From Saccharomycopsis fibuligera x Saccharomycopsis cf. fibuligera (taxonomy: Eukaryota > Ascomycota > Saccharomycetes > Ascoideales > Saccharomycopsidaceae): a DNA stretch of 64,000 nucleotides. Position numbers and translations under genes: made by a program. The DNA lies in contig CP012811.1 of NCBI GenBank assembly GCA_001936135.1, positions 806,001-870,000 on the forward strand. The letters are read 5' to 3'. Positions within the stretch are counted from its first letter, which is position 1; each line of letters opens with the position of its first letter. Positions 1 to 10,500 of the stretch are shown here, one piece after another. The notes under the pieces are model-generated. The model was given only the letters and a program-made list of their open reading frames with translations. It did not search any database and had not been told where the DNA came from.

Positions 1-186
1 TATAAAATAGTGACCGGGTATATTGTGGGTATGAGCACCGCTCCTTTTCTTTTCTTTTTTTTTCTTTTCTTGTTTTCCGTCTGAATATTTCACGGTGAAG
101 CTGGGATCGAAGACTAAATCTCCCAAGGTTAATTGACATAGCACCAGAGATACACAGCACTGATTCCTGGATCCACAACACCGAAA

Positions 187-2436
187 ATGCTTAGAAATGC
201 TATTGCCAGAAGGCTGCTATTTACATTAAGCAGTTGCTCAAGTGTAACCCAAACTGTGAAGACAGCTACCGTTTCTAATCAGAGAAGACTATATTCAGAC
301 AGCTCTAACCTCGATGAGGTGCTGATTGCTAGACAGTCCGATAATGTGGAATCAAAGTCAGTTGGTCAACCAAATAGTAGCATCACTCTGGGAACTCGAA
401 CTGAAGTATTAAATGACGGAAGTAGTGTGCTTACTGAACGTCCAAAAAGTGAAACAGTCAATTTAGATGTGCAGGAAAGCGCGACTGTTTCTGACAGCAA
501 CACTTTTACTGTTGATAATGAAGAAGTTCCATGGTATATGCGTGACGAGCAAGTGCAATCTAGTTTTGCCGCTCCAATTCACCAATTTGAAATGCCATTA
601 CTTCCTTCCAATTCTCCTAAATCACTCGAGACAATAGTCAAGCATATGGGCACAAAATTATCTCTTGAAGACATTATAATTTTTGACATGTCCACGGTTG
701 ATCCAGAAAGCCGCTTGGCTGCTGCTGATCTTGCTAAATATATGGTGATTTGCACCGCCAAATCCAACAAACATGTTTTGAAAGCTAGTACATTGCTTTA
801 TAAAGAAGTTAAAAAACAGTTTAATCAAGTTCCATTGATTGAAGGGTTGCTGAAGGAGGCTAGTGGGAAATTGTCAGCCAAGAGATTGCGTAAAAGTGTT
901 AGAAAACAAGGTCAATCAAATGTGGATGGATACTACGGGGATGCATCATCGATACCGAACTCCTGGGCAATGCTCGAGACTCAAGTGGATGATATTTGGG
1001 TACATGTTTTAACCAAAGAAAGAAGAGAAGAATTGAATTTGGAACTTCTTTGGGCAAGTAAGCTGGAAAAGTACAAGTACAGGAGAGAAACAAGATTGGA
1101 AACTAAGGAAAATGATGATATTTTTGCAGGTGTTCGATACTATCATACACAGACTGATAAAACCTTACTGAATACAACAAAAGAATGGCAATTGCAGAGG
1201 TTTATAACCAAGCGGTTAATGTCAACTGGCCAAGCGTCTCAGACAGTTGATTCAGTGAGTGCGCCTGCTAGTATAACTTTCAATGAAACTTTTTCATTAA
1301 TCAAGAAACTTAAAACACAATCAAAGCAAGACATAGCTTCATTATTTAAGCGTTCACGGCCATTAACTAAACCCTTTTCTAAAGAAGATATTCAATTATT
1401 TGAAAACAGAGAAGCAAAAGAAATTGTACTCAGAGTGGTATCTCTGATTGCCATTAATAGTAAATCCGAACATTACGAAGTATTGTACAGCTTTTTTGAC
1501 ATTTTATTCCAGTCAGATCGCAACATTGTGGACCCACATTGTTTGAGTGATATTTTGCAATACAAATTTGAGCCAGTCACTGAAAATGATGTCTTGAGAC
1601 TTGTTCAAAGTTATATAAGCTCATTTGGCCGTGCACAAAGTATTGAATTGTTTGACTTGTCAAAAGAATACATGCAAATCATTGATAATTTATTGGGCCG
1701 ATTTGCAATGCAGGGCAATGAACTCGATTTGACAAATGTGAAACAACAACAAATCTTCATCAAATTACTAGAAATGTTGTCGTTTGGTGGGAAAAAGCAA
1801 CTGTTGACGGTTGATCAAGTAACGAATGAAACACTAAGAATTGCTGATTGTGTTAGCGGCGGTGTTAGTCAATTGCCATCAGATGCAAGTAAGGCAGACA
1901 GTAACGAGTCAACAGGTAAAGTGAATCCAAAACTTGGTAGCGTTGTCATGATTATTCAAGCAAACATTGAGAAAACATTGCAAAAGATCCAGAATCAGCA
2001 AAGCGAAAGCAGTCAAGTAGCACAAGCAGAGTTGGAAAGGTTTATCGCATTTAAGAACGAAATCTTATCGGTGGCAATGACAACATACGCAGCCCATGGG
2101 CACTGGCAAGACTTTTGGGCATTGTGGAAGAATAATAAATTAAATATCTTCAATAATTTGTCGATTGCTACAGAAGCAGATGCTATCACAGCAGCACCAG
2201 CGGAACAATATCCATACTATGATACTAGACCTTGGGGCTATTTCTTTACGATATGCCTCTTGCTGAATAATGTCAAAATAATGGACGACGCGTTAAATTA
2301 TTGGATGACGAACTACAGACAGTACAATTTGGCAGTTGATTTGCCATTGAAAACAGCAATTTTGAAAGTTTTGAGCAGATTGGATCCAGAAGGGAGAAGC
2401 TACCAGATGGTGAGAAAAGAGTTGCAGGAAGTGTAA
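187..2436 (+). CDS. ATP25: ATP25, mitochondrial RsfS-like / ATP9 mRNA stability factor
   Basis: 749 aa. The first ~40 residues are basic, Ser/Thr-rich and lack acidic residues until about residue 38, as in a mitochondrial presequence. A PWYMR motif at about 115-119 precedes a ribosome-silencing-factor (RsfS/Iojap) domain at about 145-292. That domain is recognisable from the LSLEDIIIFDMS strand, an AKSNKHVLKAS segment and the closing VHVLTKERREELNLELLW motif. The rest (about 360-749) is the helical region that in S. cerevisiae Atp25 is split off and stabilises the mRNA of ATP synthase subunit 9. The RsfS half binds the mitochondrial large ribosomal subunit in that family. The ATG at 187 is chosen because the targeting sequence starts there. 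The assignment rests on the fused architecture and length, which are typical of fungal Atp25. Confidence 0.9.
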   Translation: MLRNAIARRLLFTLSSCSSVTQTVKTATVSNQRRLYSDSSNLDEVLIARQSDNVESKSVGQPNSSITLGTRTEVLNDGSSVLTERPKSETVNLDVQESATVSDSNTFTVDNEEVPWYMRDEQVQSSFAAPIHQFEMPLLPSNSPKSLETIVKHMGTKLSLEDIIIFDMSTVDPESRLAAADLAKYMVICTAKSNKHVLKASTLLYKEVKKQFNQVPLIEGLLKEASGKLSAKRLRKSVRKQGQSNVDGYYGDASSIPNSWAMLETQVDDIWVHVLTKERREELNLELLWASKLEKYKYRRETRLETKENDDIFAGVRYYHTQTDKTLLNTTKEWQLQRFITKRLMSTGQASQTVDSVSAPASITFNETFSLIKKLKTQSKQDIASLFKRSRPLTKPFSKEDIQLFENREAKEIVLRVVSLIAINSKSEHYEVLYSFFDILFQSDRNIVDPHCLSDILQYKFEPVTENDVLRLVQSYISSFGRAQSIELFDLSKEYMQIIDNLLGRFAMQGNELDLTNVKQQQIFIKLLEMLSFGGKKQLLTVDQVTNETLRIADCVSGGVSQLPSDASKADSNESTGKVNPKLGSVVMIIQANIEKTLQKIQNQQSESSQVAQAELERFIAFKNEILSVAMTTYAAHGHWQDFWALWKNNKLNIFNNLSIATEADAITAAPAEQYPYYDTRPWGYFFTICLLLNNVKIMDDALNYWMTNYRQYNLAVDLPLKTAILKVLSRLDPEGRSYQMVRKELQEV

Positions 2437-2738
2437 TATAGTTGTACCTACGTATAGCCCTGATGAATTGATGCGAGTACTTTTTAGAACTTCTTTAGTT
2501 ACTACTTTGAAAATTAGTCGTTGCGACGCAACTGAGAATTAGCCTCTCTTTATACATCTCCAATTTTTTTTCATTATTTTTGTGGTTACCCGAACGATAG
2601 GTTCGATTCTAGCTAAGGAAGTTTTTTTTGTTTTAATTTGGAATTTTTGATTTGATCTTGAATTTGATCCTCGATGAGCATCTTTTTTTTTCAATATAAC
2701 AATATTATACAAATAGTTTACCGAGCAGTATACCAATC
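2437..2738. other. ATP25-TMA7 intergenic region
   Basis: About 300 bp of AT-rich spacer. It holds the ATP25 3' end and the TMA7 promoter. T-runs lie at 2565-2573, 2621-2629 and 2682-2690. A GGTTCGATTC string near 2601 resembles a tRNA B box, but no tRNA fold surrounds it. No gene is seen. Confidence 0.6.
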
Positions 2739-3040
2739 ATGTCTCGTCAAGGAGGGAAAGCAAAACCATTAAAGCAACCGAAAAAACAAAAGCAAGAGAT
2801 GGACGAATCTGATGTCGCATTCAAAGCTAAACAGAAGGCAGATGCCGCTGCCAAAAAGGCATTGATGGAAAAAGCCAAGCAAGGTGGGCCTTTGGTGAAG
2901 GGGGGTATTAAAAAGTACGTACTAGAAGCAACTACTACAGATGATATTTGGGAGTGTTTATACAACAATATATACTCAACGGCGAAGACAAGGTAGAGTG
3001 GTTTGTACTAACATGTTAAACTAGGTCTGGCAAGAAATGA
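2739..3040 (+). CDS. TMA7: TMA7, translation machinery-associated protein (two exons)
   Basis: Exon 1 is 2739-2914 and exon 2 is 3025-3040; the spliced product is 63 aa. It starts MSRQGGKAKPLKQPKKQKQ, contains KQKADAAAKKALM, and after splicing ends GGIKKSGKK. This matches the lysine-rich Tma7 family (64 aa in S. cerevisiae), which associates with ribosomes. Reading straight through instead gives an 85-residue product with an unrelated tail. The intron has a GTACGT donor, a TACTAAC branch site at 3006-3012 and a CTAG acceptor. Joining 176 nt to 16 nt restores the conserved C-terminus and stop exactly. HRD1 follows on the same strand 196 bp later with its own promoter. Identity and splice sites are both strong. 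Confidence 0.93.
2915..3024 (+). other. TMA7: spliceosomal intron of TMA7
   Basis: A 110 nt intron: GTACGT donor at 2915, perfect yeast branch site TACTAAC at 3006-3012, acceptor TAG ending at 3024. It interrupts a Lys codon (AA|G) near the end of the gene. Confidence 0.93.
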
Positions 3041-3236
3041 GGAGAAAACAGCTGAAGATGCCGTATTGCGAGCCCTGCTGGTAGCGATGTCAGATGACCT
3101 GTTGTGTGACGCGGCGGGTGGCGGCTAATCGTAGGTTACTGATATATTTAACTGATTATCATAGTGATAGAAAGTCTATTGTGTTTTTATCATTTTAAGT
3201 GCTTTGTAGCCCTGTAGCTATTCTTGAATCAGAACC

Positions 3237-5141
3237 ATGGTTTCTACAAGGAGCCAGTTTGCGTGTTACTGCATCGTATGTTGTATCTACTGTTTATTGT
3301 TGGAAAGTTCACAGTGATGGGCATTAGTTCGTACCCCTCCCTTATTTTACACATTAAGTTATCGGCCAAAACAAGAATCACCATCACTAACCTGCTTTTT
3401 GTACTAGATTAGCAATATCCTCGCCTTTGGCTGCATAACCAATGCTTTTCTTACCAGACCCACTTTTTTGTCTGCTTGTGTGTCGTTATCTAGTGGTCTC
3501 AATGTAATTGTTTTTTCCAACTGGTTGATCTTACTATTCATGATTGCTGGCAAGTTTCTCCAGATTTTATTATTTGGAGAGCTCCGCATCATCGAAGTCG
3601 AACATGTATATGAAAGAATAGGATACACGTTGACCACAAGTTTGATAGCTCTTGCCACTTTCAAAAACGATAATGTTTTACTATCGGGCAGCTTGGCGGT
3701 CTTTTGTTTGACCACCAGAATATTCCACTGGATATTGATTGATCGTATTGATTCTCTTTTCCAGGTTAATGACGAGCACCAGTTACATGATCTTAAGCGG
3801 ATCTTTCTCAACAGAATCATTTTGTCTACAGCATTCTTTTTGGTGGTGGACTACAAGTTCATTTGCTATTGCATTGAACATTCATATGAGAGGTCCACCG
3901 ATGTTTATATCTCATTTGGTTTTGAAGTAGGCATGCTTTTTCTAGATATTGTCTTCAACATCGCCAAAGCTGGCATCAATGTTGCAGAGATTGTTTACGT
4001 GTTGTGGCATCCACAAGAAGAAATTTTGGAGTCCAAAGGTTTCTATTTACAATTGACAGAATTAGCCCACGGTTTGTCTCAAGTGTTGATCAACTGCTTA
4101 TTATTTGTAATATTTTTGGGTCCTGACCATTTCCCATTCCACATGATCGGTAGCTGTTGGGTATCAATATCGAAATTCTACAAGAAAATGACAGATTTTA
4201 TTCATTTTTTGAAAAATGCCAAGCGACTTGATAACTATTTGGAAAATGCTGTGGAAGCCGAGTTAGAAGGAAGTAATAGTTTATGCATTATTTGCCGTGA
4301 AGATATGACCACCGAAAGCATTCCTACCGGCCACCGTTTGCGTCCAAAGAAATTAAAATGTAATCATATTATACATTTGGGATGCTTGAAAAGTTGGTTA
4401 GAAATTTCTCAATTATGTCCAATGTGTAGAGCAAAAGTGTTTGATGATGATGCTACTGCCAGAAACACTAGTTTAGATACATCTACTAACACCACCATTG
4501 CCACTGCCGCGACTGCCGCGACTGCCGCGACTACAACCACAATCGCTACAACAGAAAACAGTGTTACACAGCAAAGCGAACAGAATAATGGTAGTGTCTC
4601 GGTACTGCCATCAAACTTAGGCTCACAAAGTCACTTCGGTGAAACAACAAGAAGTGATTCTCGACACCGCGAAGATGATAGCACAAGTGTCAGTATGCAT
4701 GACTTTTTTGAAGATAAATATAACTCAGAGTTCAGCGGCGGTGTTTTCAGGTTGCCTGTGAACTCCTTGCTTCCTACTGATTGGACGGTGCTACCGTTGC
4801 AGGTTACTGGCGGTGAAACAAAAGTATACTTGAATGATAATGACTGGGCAAAGTTTGAGATTAAAGATGTTAATGAGGAATCTATTTCAACAAAAACCTA
4901 TACTCACAAGGGAAAAGAGAAACTAAATGATCCGGTTGCGGAAGATACTGCGACGGCAACAACGACGGCAACAACGGCCACTACCGCAAGCATTACTGCC
5001 AATCTGCAGTTTAGTGTTGACCTTAAACTATCCGAGATGAGCAAGAGAATTAAAGATTTGGAAGACGCCCTTAGTGAACTCAAGCAAAAGCACCAGACTG
5101 AGCAGGCGAAGCAAACGAAGCCCGAGACACAGGCCGCGTAG
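3237..5141 (+). CDS. HRD1: HRD1, ER membrane RING-H2 ubiquitin ligase of ERAD (two exons)
   Basis: Exon 1 is 3237-3275 (13 codons) and exon 2 is 3408-5141; the product is 590 aa. Hrd1 is the multispanning E3 ligase that retrotranslocates and ubiquitinates misfolded ER proteins with Hrd3, Der1 and Usa1. Hydrophobic helices fill the first ~260 residues and include LLFGELRIIEVEHVYER and IFHWILIDRIDSLFQ, which match the family. The RING-H2 finger lies at about 306-353 (CIICRED... CNHIIHLGCLKSWLE... CPMC). The cytosolic tail is rich in Thr/Ala repeats and ends in a short coiled coil. Exon 2 alone has no suitable ATG and lacks the first transmembrane helix. Adding exon 1 (MVSTRSQFACYCI) gives a start aligning with S. 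cerevisiae Hrd1. Confidence 0.93.
3276..3407 (+). other. HRD1: spliceosomal intron of HRD1
   Basis: A 132 nt intron with a consensus GTATGT donor at 3276, CACTAAC branch site at 3385-3391 and TAG acceptor at 3405-3407. That TAG is also an in-frame stop directly before the coding exon, so splicing is needed to join it to an ATG. Confidence 0.88.
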
Positions 5142-5639
5142 TATAACTCACTAAAAATTGTATATGCACTGTATATACAGCACATAATACCAAGTATATG
5201 AAGTAACGACTAGCCACGAAGATGCTTCTTTACAGCCGCATCATCGTAGCCTCTCTGTCTTGAGAAACCCGGTTGTGACTGACTCAGTTGAAAATCGAAA
5301 ATGACAGATTTGAGGTCACGAGCCCTGGAAAGCTGTCATGAAGCAGAAAAGCCGCAAAATAAGGAGAAATCGCAGAAAACAAATCCAAAAGCAAAGGCAG
5401 ATGAAGTTCCCTTCTAAGTACTTACTGCCACAGACACACCAACAAAAAACGGCCACCACAGCACCAACAAACATCTTCAGCTTCCAGCAAGAACCAAAAT
5501 TTATTTTAGGCGCAGTCATTGAACTATACAATTGTTTCTATAGTAGGGCGCAGCATCTTTTGTACTGCTCAGAATTCTAGCAATTGACAGGATAGCAATC
5601 AAATCATTCAATACAACAGCGAAAAGTATACTTGGAACA
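5142..5639 (+). promoter_or_regulatory. HRD1-SDS23 intergenic region / SDS23 promoter
   Basis: About 500 bp containing the HRD1 3' end and the SDS23 upstream region. It is A-rich on the coding strand near 5340-5480. No conserved gene or strong motif is seen; the short open frames here look like chance. Confidence 0.5.
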
Positions 5640-7151
5640 ATGGCTCCTCCACCGCCAACTTCATCGTCTTCAAATAGCTCTTCAGCAGCAGGCAATCTCA
5701 AGCCGCAAATTCCAGGTCAACCTGCTACCACTGCAAGAAAGACATCCATTGTTGACATGCTCTCCACTCCGCCAGCGCTAAATTCGGGGGATCAAGAACT
5801 TATTGAACAATCTATTGCGTCCACCAGTTTATCGAGAAATGGATCCACTGCATCGTCACTAGTCTCATCCTCAACGACAGGCGGCAAAGAAATAGACAGT
5901 AGCAGCAATAGAGATTGGCAAGATGTTTCATTAACAGAATTGGTTGAAGAAGGTAAATTGATCTTTATTAATGGTAATATTCCAATAGAAGAGGCATTTA
6001 AGAAGTTAAATAGTCATAATTTGACATCCATACCTGTGGAGGAATTTGAAAATGATATCAATTGTATCACTTTTGACTACGGTGACTTGAACACATATTT
6101 ACTTCTCGTTTTGCACAAGATTGTCTTTGATGTGAATGAGTTAGATTTGGATCCACATTTTCAGCTCAATGACACTCCAAATAATCTAATCACCGCAATC
6201 GGACAAGGTAAACAAGTGCCGGTAAAGTTTGTTTGCCAACTAACCAACAAAAACCCATTCATAAAGCTTAATGAGAATTTAGACACGCTTTCACTGGTGG
6301 TAGGGATATTGGGTTCTGGTGTGCATAGAGTCGCTATAGTTAATAATGCAAACAAAATTACCGGCATATTATCACAAAGAAGATTAATTAGATACCTATG
6401 GGATAATGCTAGACGTTTCCCATCGTTGGATGGTTTGTTGCAAACACCTTTAGATGAGCTCGATGTCGGATCAAGTAATGTGATATTTGTTTATGGTGAC
6501 CAGCCGTTGATTGATGCATTACTTATAATGTACGAAGATCATATATCTTCAGTAGCGGTTGTGGACAGACAGCATCATTTATTGGGTAATATCTCCATAA
6601 CTGATGTCAAACATGTTTCTAAAAGCTCACAGTCTTACTTGCTTCAAAAATCATGTTTGCATTTTGTCTCCGTTATTCTCAATTCAAGAGGACTTGAAGA
6701 TGGCCAAGATTCTTTCCCAATTTTTCATGTTTTTCCAAATAGTACTTTAGGAAGGGTTATTGCCAAGTTGGTGGCAACTAAAGCTCACAGATTGTGGATT
6801 GTGAAGCCACATAATACGAACTCTTTTTCATCTCCTACAAAACCATCCATATCATCAGCATCTTCCATGGGCTCAAGCTCAACAGATTCAAACGCAGACC
6901 CTGCTAATGCTAATTTGAGTACTAGTTTCCTTAACTTAAAACCAGAAGTGTCTGGTAGAGCAGGAAAATTGATTGGTGTGGTTTCATTAACGGACATTTT
7001 GGGTTTGTTTGCTCGTAAAGCAGGAAACAAAACTATTGATCCACATGCCGCTAGAAAACAAAGACGTAGATCTTCTAGTTCTGCTAGTTCCCGATCCATG
7101 AAAAGTTTGGAACAGCTCAGAAGAAGTTCCAAATCTTCCGAAGTTCGTTGA
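5640..7151 (+). CDS. SDS23: SDS23/SDS24 family CBS-domain protein
   Basis: 503 aa. After a Ser/Pro-rich head (1-90) the stretch DVSLTELVEEGKLIFINGN... LNSHNLTSIPVEE starts the first of four CBS repeats. The others lie at about 190-260 (VHRVAIVNNANKITGILSQRRLIRYLW), 270-330 (HISSVAVVDRQHHLLGNISITDV) and 345-465 (HRLWIVKP... LIGVVSLTDILGLFA). This order and a basic Ser-rich tail are typical of Sds23/Moc1. Family members inhibit PP2A-type phosphatases, act in cell separation and glucose-limited growth, and bind adenine nucleotides through CBS pairs. S. cerevisiae has two paralogs (SDS23, SDS24) from genome duplication; a single pre-duplication gene is expected here, so the number in the symbol is a matter of convention. 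Confidence 0.9.
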   Translation: MAPPPPTSSSSNSSSAAGNLKPQIPGQPATTARKTSIVDMLSTPPALNSGDQELIEQSIASTSLSRNGSTASSLVSSSTTGGKEIDSSSNRDWQDVSLTELVEEGKLIFINGNIPIEEAFKKLNSHNLTSIPVEEFENDINCITFDYGDLNTYLLLVLHKIVFDVNELDLDPHFQLNDTPNNLITAIGQGKQVPVKFVCQLTNKNPFIKLNENLDTLSLVVGILGSGVHRVAIVNNANKITGILSQRRLIRYLWDNARRFPSLDGLLQTPLDELDVGSSNVIFVYGDQPLIDALLIMYEDHISSVAVVDRQHHLLGNISITDVKHVSKSSQSYLLQKSCLHFVSVILNSRGLEDGQDSFPIFHVFPNSTLGRVIAKLVATKAHRLWIVKPHNTNSFSSPTKPSISSASSMGSSSTDSNADPANANLSTSFLNLKPEVSGRAGKLIGVVSLTDILGLFARKAGNKTIDPHAARKQRRRSSSSASSRSMKSLEQLRRSSKSSEVR

Positions 7152-7238
7152 GCTATTGCCAAATTCTGCAAAGTTTTTGTTGCTTATCCATATTTTTTAT
7201 CGTTCAGCTTTTAACAAAATGAAACACTAAAAAATTAA

Positions 7239-7273
<35 letters not shown>

Positions 7274-7545
7274 TGTGATATATATATATATGTATATATA
7301 TCTACATATCATAATCACAATTTTTCTTTTTGGCCTGACGTTTGCAACTCTAAAGTTTTTGTTTGCTTTTTTATCTTTTTGCCATAATTACGGTACTACG
7401 TTCCAAGTACATAAAATCTGTTTATAATCTCTTATGTAATTACTGCCAATAGCATGATTTTTCATGATACTTTCACTTATTTAAAGTCTTTATATTTGTC
7501 AACTAGAAGAAATGAAGCAAAATATTCAGACTATCTATAACTGCT
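7152..7545. other. convergent intergenic region with poly(A) and AT repeat
   Basis: The 3' ends of SDS23 (+) and FAB1 (-) face each other here. It contains an uninterrupted run of about 31 A (7240-7270) followed by an alternating TA tract (about 7278-7300). Both strands are T/A rich, as expected for shared transcription-termination sequence. No gene is seen. Confidence 0.6.
7240..7300. repeat. poly(A)31 plus (TA)n microsatellite
   Basis: Homopolymer A tract at 7240-7270 followed within 10 bp by an AT dinucleotide repeat. Length is probably polymorphic. Confidence 0.85.
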
Positions 7546-10500
7546 TCAACTCTCTGAGATATAAAATTTATCAGGTACCAAAAGAATGTATCTTTCCATA
7601 GCAGCTCTAAACCTTGATTTGTATTGTTTTGGTGTAACCACAGTTGGTCTTTTCCCGCCCCCACCAACCAATCCTTTCTCTTTAACCCAACTTTCCAATT
7701 TTTTGTCCCAAGTAAAAGTTCTGATATAATCAATAATACCAGCCACTAACTCATTTTTTTCAGTATCAATGCCAATTACCAATGAGTAGTCCATAACATT
7801 CATCTTACTTAAAAACAAGGTATCATTCCATAATGATGCTCTTAAAAGTTTTTTGCTATGTAATCTGACAAATAATGGCGATTCGTAAATATAATCAACC
7901 ATATTTTCATCCAAAAGAACTTCATTTTCCTTACCGGTTTGCTCAACATGCCGATTTCGCATAGATCCTTTCAAGTCAAAAATCCGCAAGTTTTTTCTAT
8001 TGTAGAAAAGGTTTTCCATTATGATTACATTCATTTTAATGTTTTTACCGCTATTTGGGTTTTTGATCACAATTTGGTAAAACCCAAAAATCTTCGATAT
8101 GACACTAGGCAAATCATGAAAAAGAGCTTGAGCCATGAATTCGAAATAACTGGGAGCCATTCTAACAAATGAATTCAATTCTGAATCTGAAAGTTGCTTG
8201 ATTACTAGTCTATTATCTAAAGTTTTCAAAAATGCTGACCCACTCTTGCCACCCAGAGAATCCCATTTGATGCATCTTGATAAACTTTGAATGAAATTTG
8301 ATCCACAAGATTCTCTTAATGCTTCAAACTGCTCAACAAAGAAAACTTTACATGAAAGCACTGCTGGCTCATCAATGATCTTGAATTTCAAATGAATGGC
8401 GGTCTTTCTTAACATTGCCAGTTCCAATACCATATCATGAGTTTTGCTTCCTGAAGCCTGATTCTCAGGATTCTCCGTCCCTTCGGTGCCCAATGTGTCA
8501 ATAAGTTCTTTTCTTTTTTCTTTTATTTTTTGTTGATGATCTTTGGAGCTTAATGCAAAGGCAATTAGTGAACTTGGTTCGTCTTCTCTGATGATAACGT
8601 CAGAGTCTACAGAAACATGCTCTGTTTCTTTCAATGGATAGTCCAATGGCTTCCAAAGCACCGATCTATCTGCCCAGAATTTTTTCAACGTTTGGAGAAG
8701 TGAATTTTCTTGTTGTGGTATTTCGACCTCCTTTTTATCTTTTTCTGTTGAGTTTTTATCAGAACTATCAGGCTGTTTCTTGTTTTCGATTCCATTAGCA
8801 CTAAGCTTTTTGTCTTCATCAACCGTATTCTTTTGATCAAAATTACTGCCATCTTTATCAACATTACTGCTATCTTGATCATCAGGCGCTCGCGTCTCAT
8901 ATTGAGCTTGTTCACTAACATCTAATTTCATAGTATTACCATCATTGTAAGTGATACTTGTGGCATAATCTTGCGGACCATCAGCTGCCTTTGAGTTACC
9001 TGGTGAATTCTGTCTATGGATAGAGTTGATAGCGTCTTCGTTAGCACTGCCTAATCTCAACTTTTCCGCTACTCTCTCATCGCCTTCGTCTTGGACAGCA
9101 TCCTCAACGTCTTGGTAAATCTCGACAATGGGTTGCGCCGTCATCAATGGATTAGCACGATATCTGTTCGCAATTTTTCGTCTTTCTTTCTCTCTATGCA
9201 AAACAAACTCTTCGTTCACTTCTTTGGCGTACTGGTCATAATAATCTTTAAGCTGTGACACTTTGGAGTTAAATGGTTTCTTAGATACTATCCTACCAGA
9301 AGAATTTTCTGATGATAAATTGGCACGGCTTCGTAGTTCATTTTCCAATAAGTTGCTTGTATTAAGCATTGGAATTCGTGTTGGAGGATATGACGATAAG
9401 GATTTTTTCAATGCCTCTGCATTTGAGCTATATTTCGCCTCCATCTTGGATACTTCCTCTAGGACTTTAGAGTATCGATAACCTGTCGGCTTGCTGCTAA
9501 TATTAGGAGCAGCCTCGGTCCGCTTTATTTCGTCTGCTGTACGATTTGCAAGTCGTGAAATCATATTGTTGTTACTATTATCTCTGTTCTGCGATGTGCT
9601 AGCATTTACTTGTTTAAAATTGTTCAAATGGGGTGAGCTTGAAAGAACGTCACCTAAAGCCTCTCCATACAGCTGCTGTTCACCGCCATCTACTTTTACT
9701 AACCCATTATTCTCATCACTATCTTCGGGTGTATCTTCTTCACATACCAACTTGTCAGCATTTTTAGATGGAAACTGATCAACTTTCTTTTCATCAATGT
9801 TTTCATCGCCACTACTAGCATCATCATTGCTTGTTTCAAAACCGTTTCTTTGGCCACAATTCGGCTTCTCATGATATGCGTTTCTCTTCTCTTCCTCCTT
9901 CCCACCATCAATGCTATTATCATCATGCTTTTTATCCTTGAAAAAATTCATGAGTTGCAAGGCGGTGATACTGGAAATTTCATTTTCTGTGGGCAAAAAG
10001 TTTTCTTCAAATTGGTTGAATTCGTTATCCCACGAAACACTTATGTTTTGTAGTTCTTTGATAATTACGTTAAGCGGTAAATATTCCATTGGCAATGTTT
10101 CGTCATATATGTCTTTCGCCTTTAGTAAAATCTCCTCGTGAGTAGCTTTGGCCAACTCAATTAACTCTCCAATTTTTTCTTTACCAGAATCAACTTTTTC
10201 TTGATTGGTACTATCAATTTTCACCCCTTCAAGTCTATTCAAAATCCCCTTGAAAAGATTATTGGTCTTTGTGACAACATTATTATAGACGTCCTGTTTA
10301 ATATTGACGTCTACTTCTGGCCTCCAATGAACCTTATCACCCGGCACTATTAACTCCAATAAATCAATCTGATTATAATCAACTTTCACGGCGAGATCAT
10401 GTAATCCAAAATATTTTATTCTGTCTTTAAAACTGTGTTCACATTCTTCGAACAACACATCAAGGGGAATACTCAAAAAACATAACTCCAAAAATTTTCC

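Noticed and set aside
2594-2618. tRNA B-box-like GGTTCGATTC
   Set aside because: No A box at proper distance and no acceptor stem or cloverleaf in the surrounding 100 bp.
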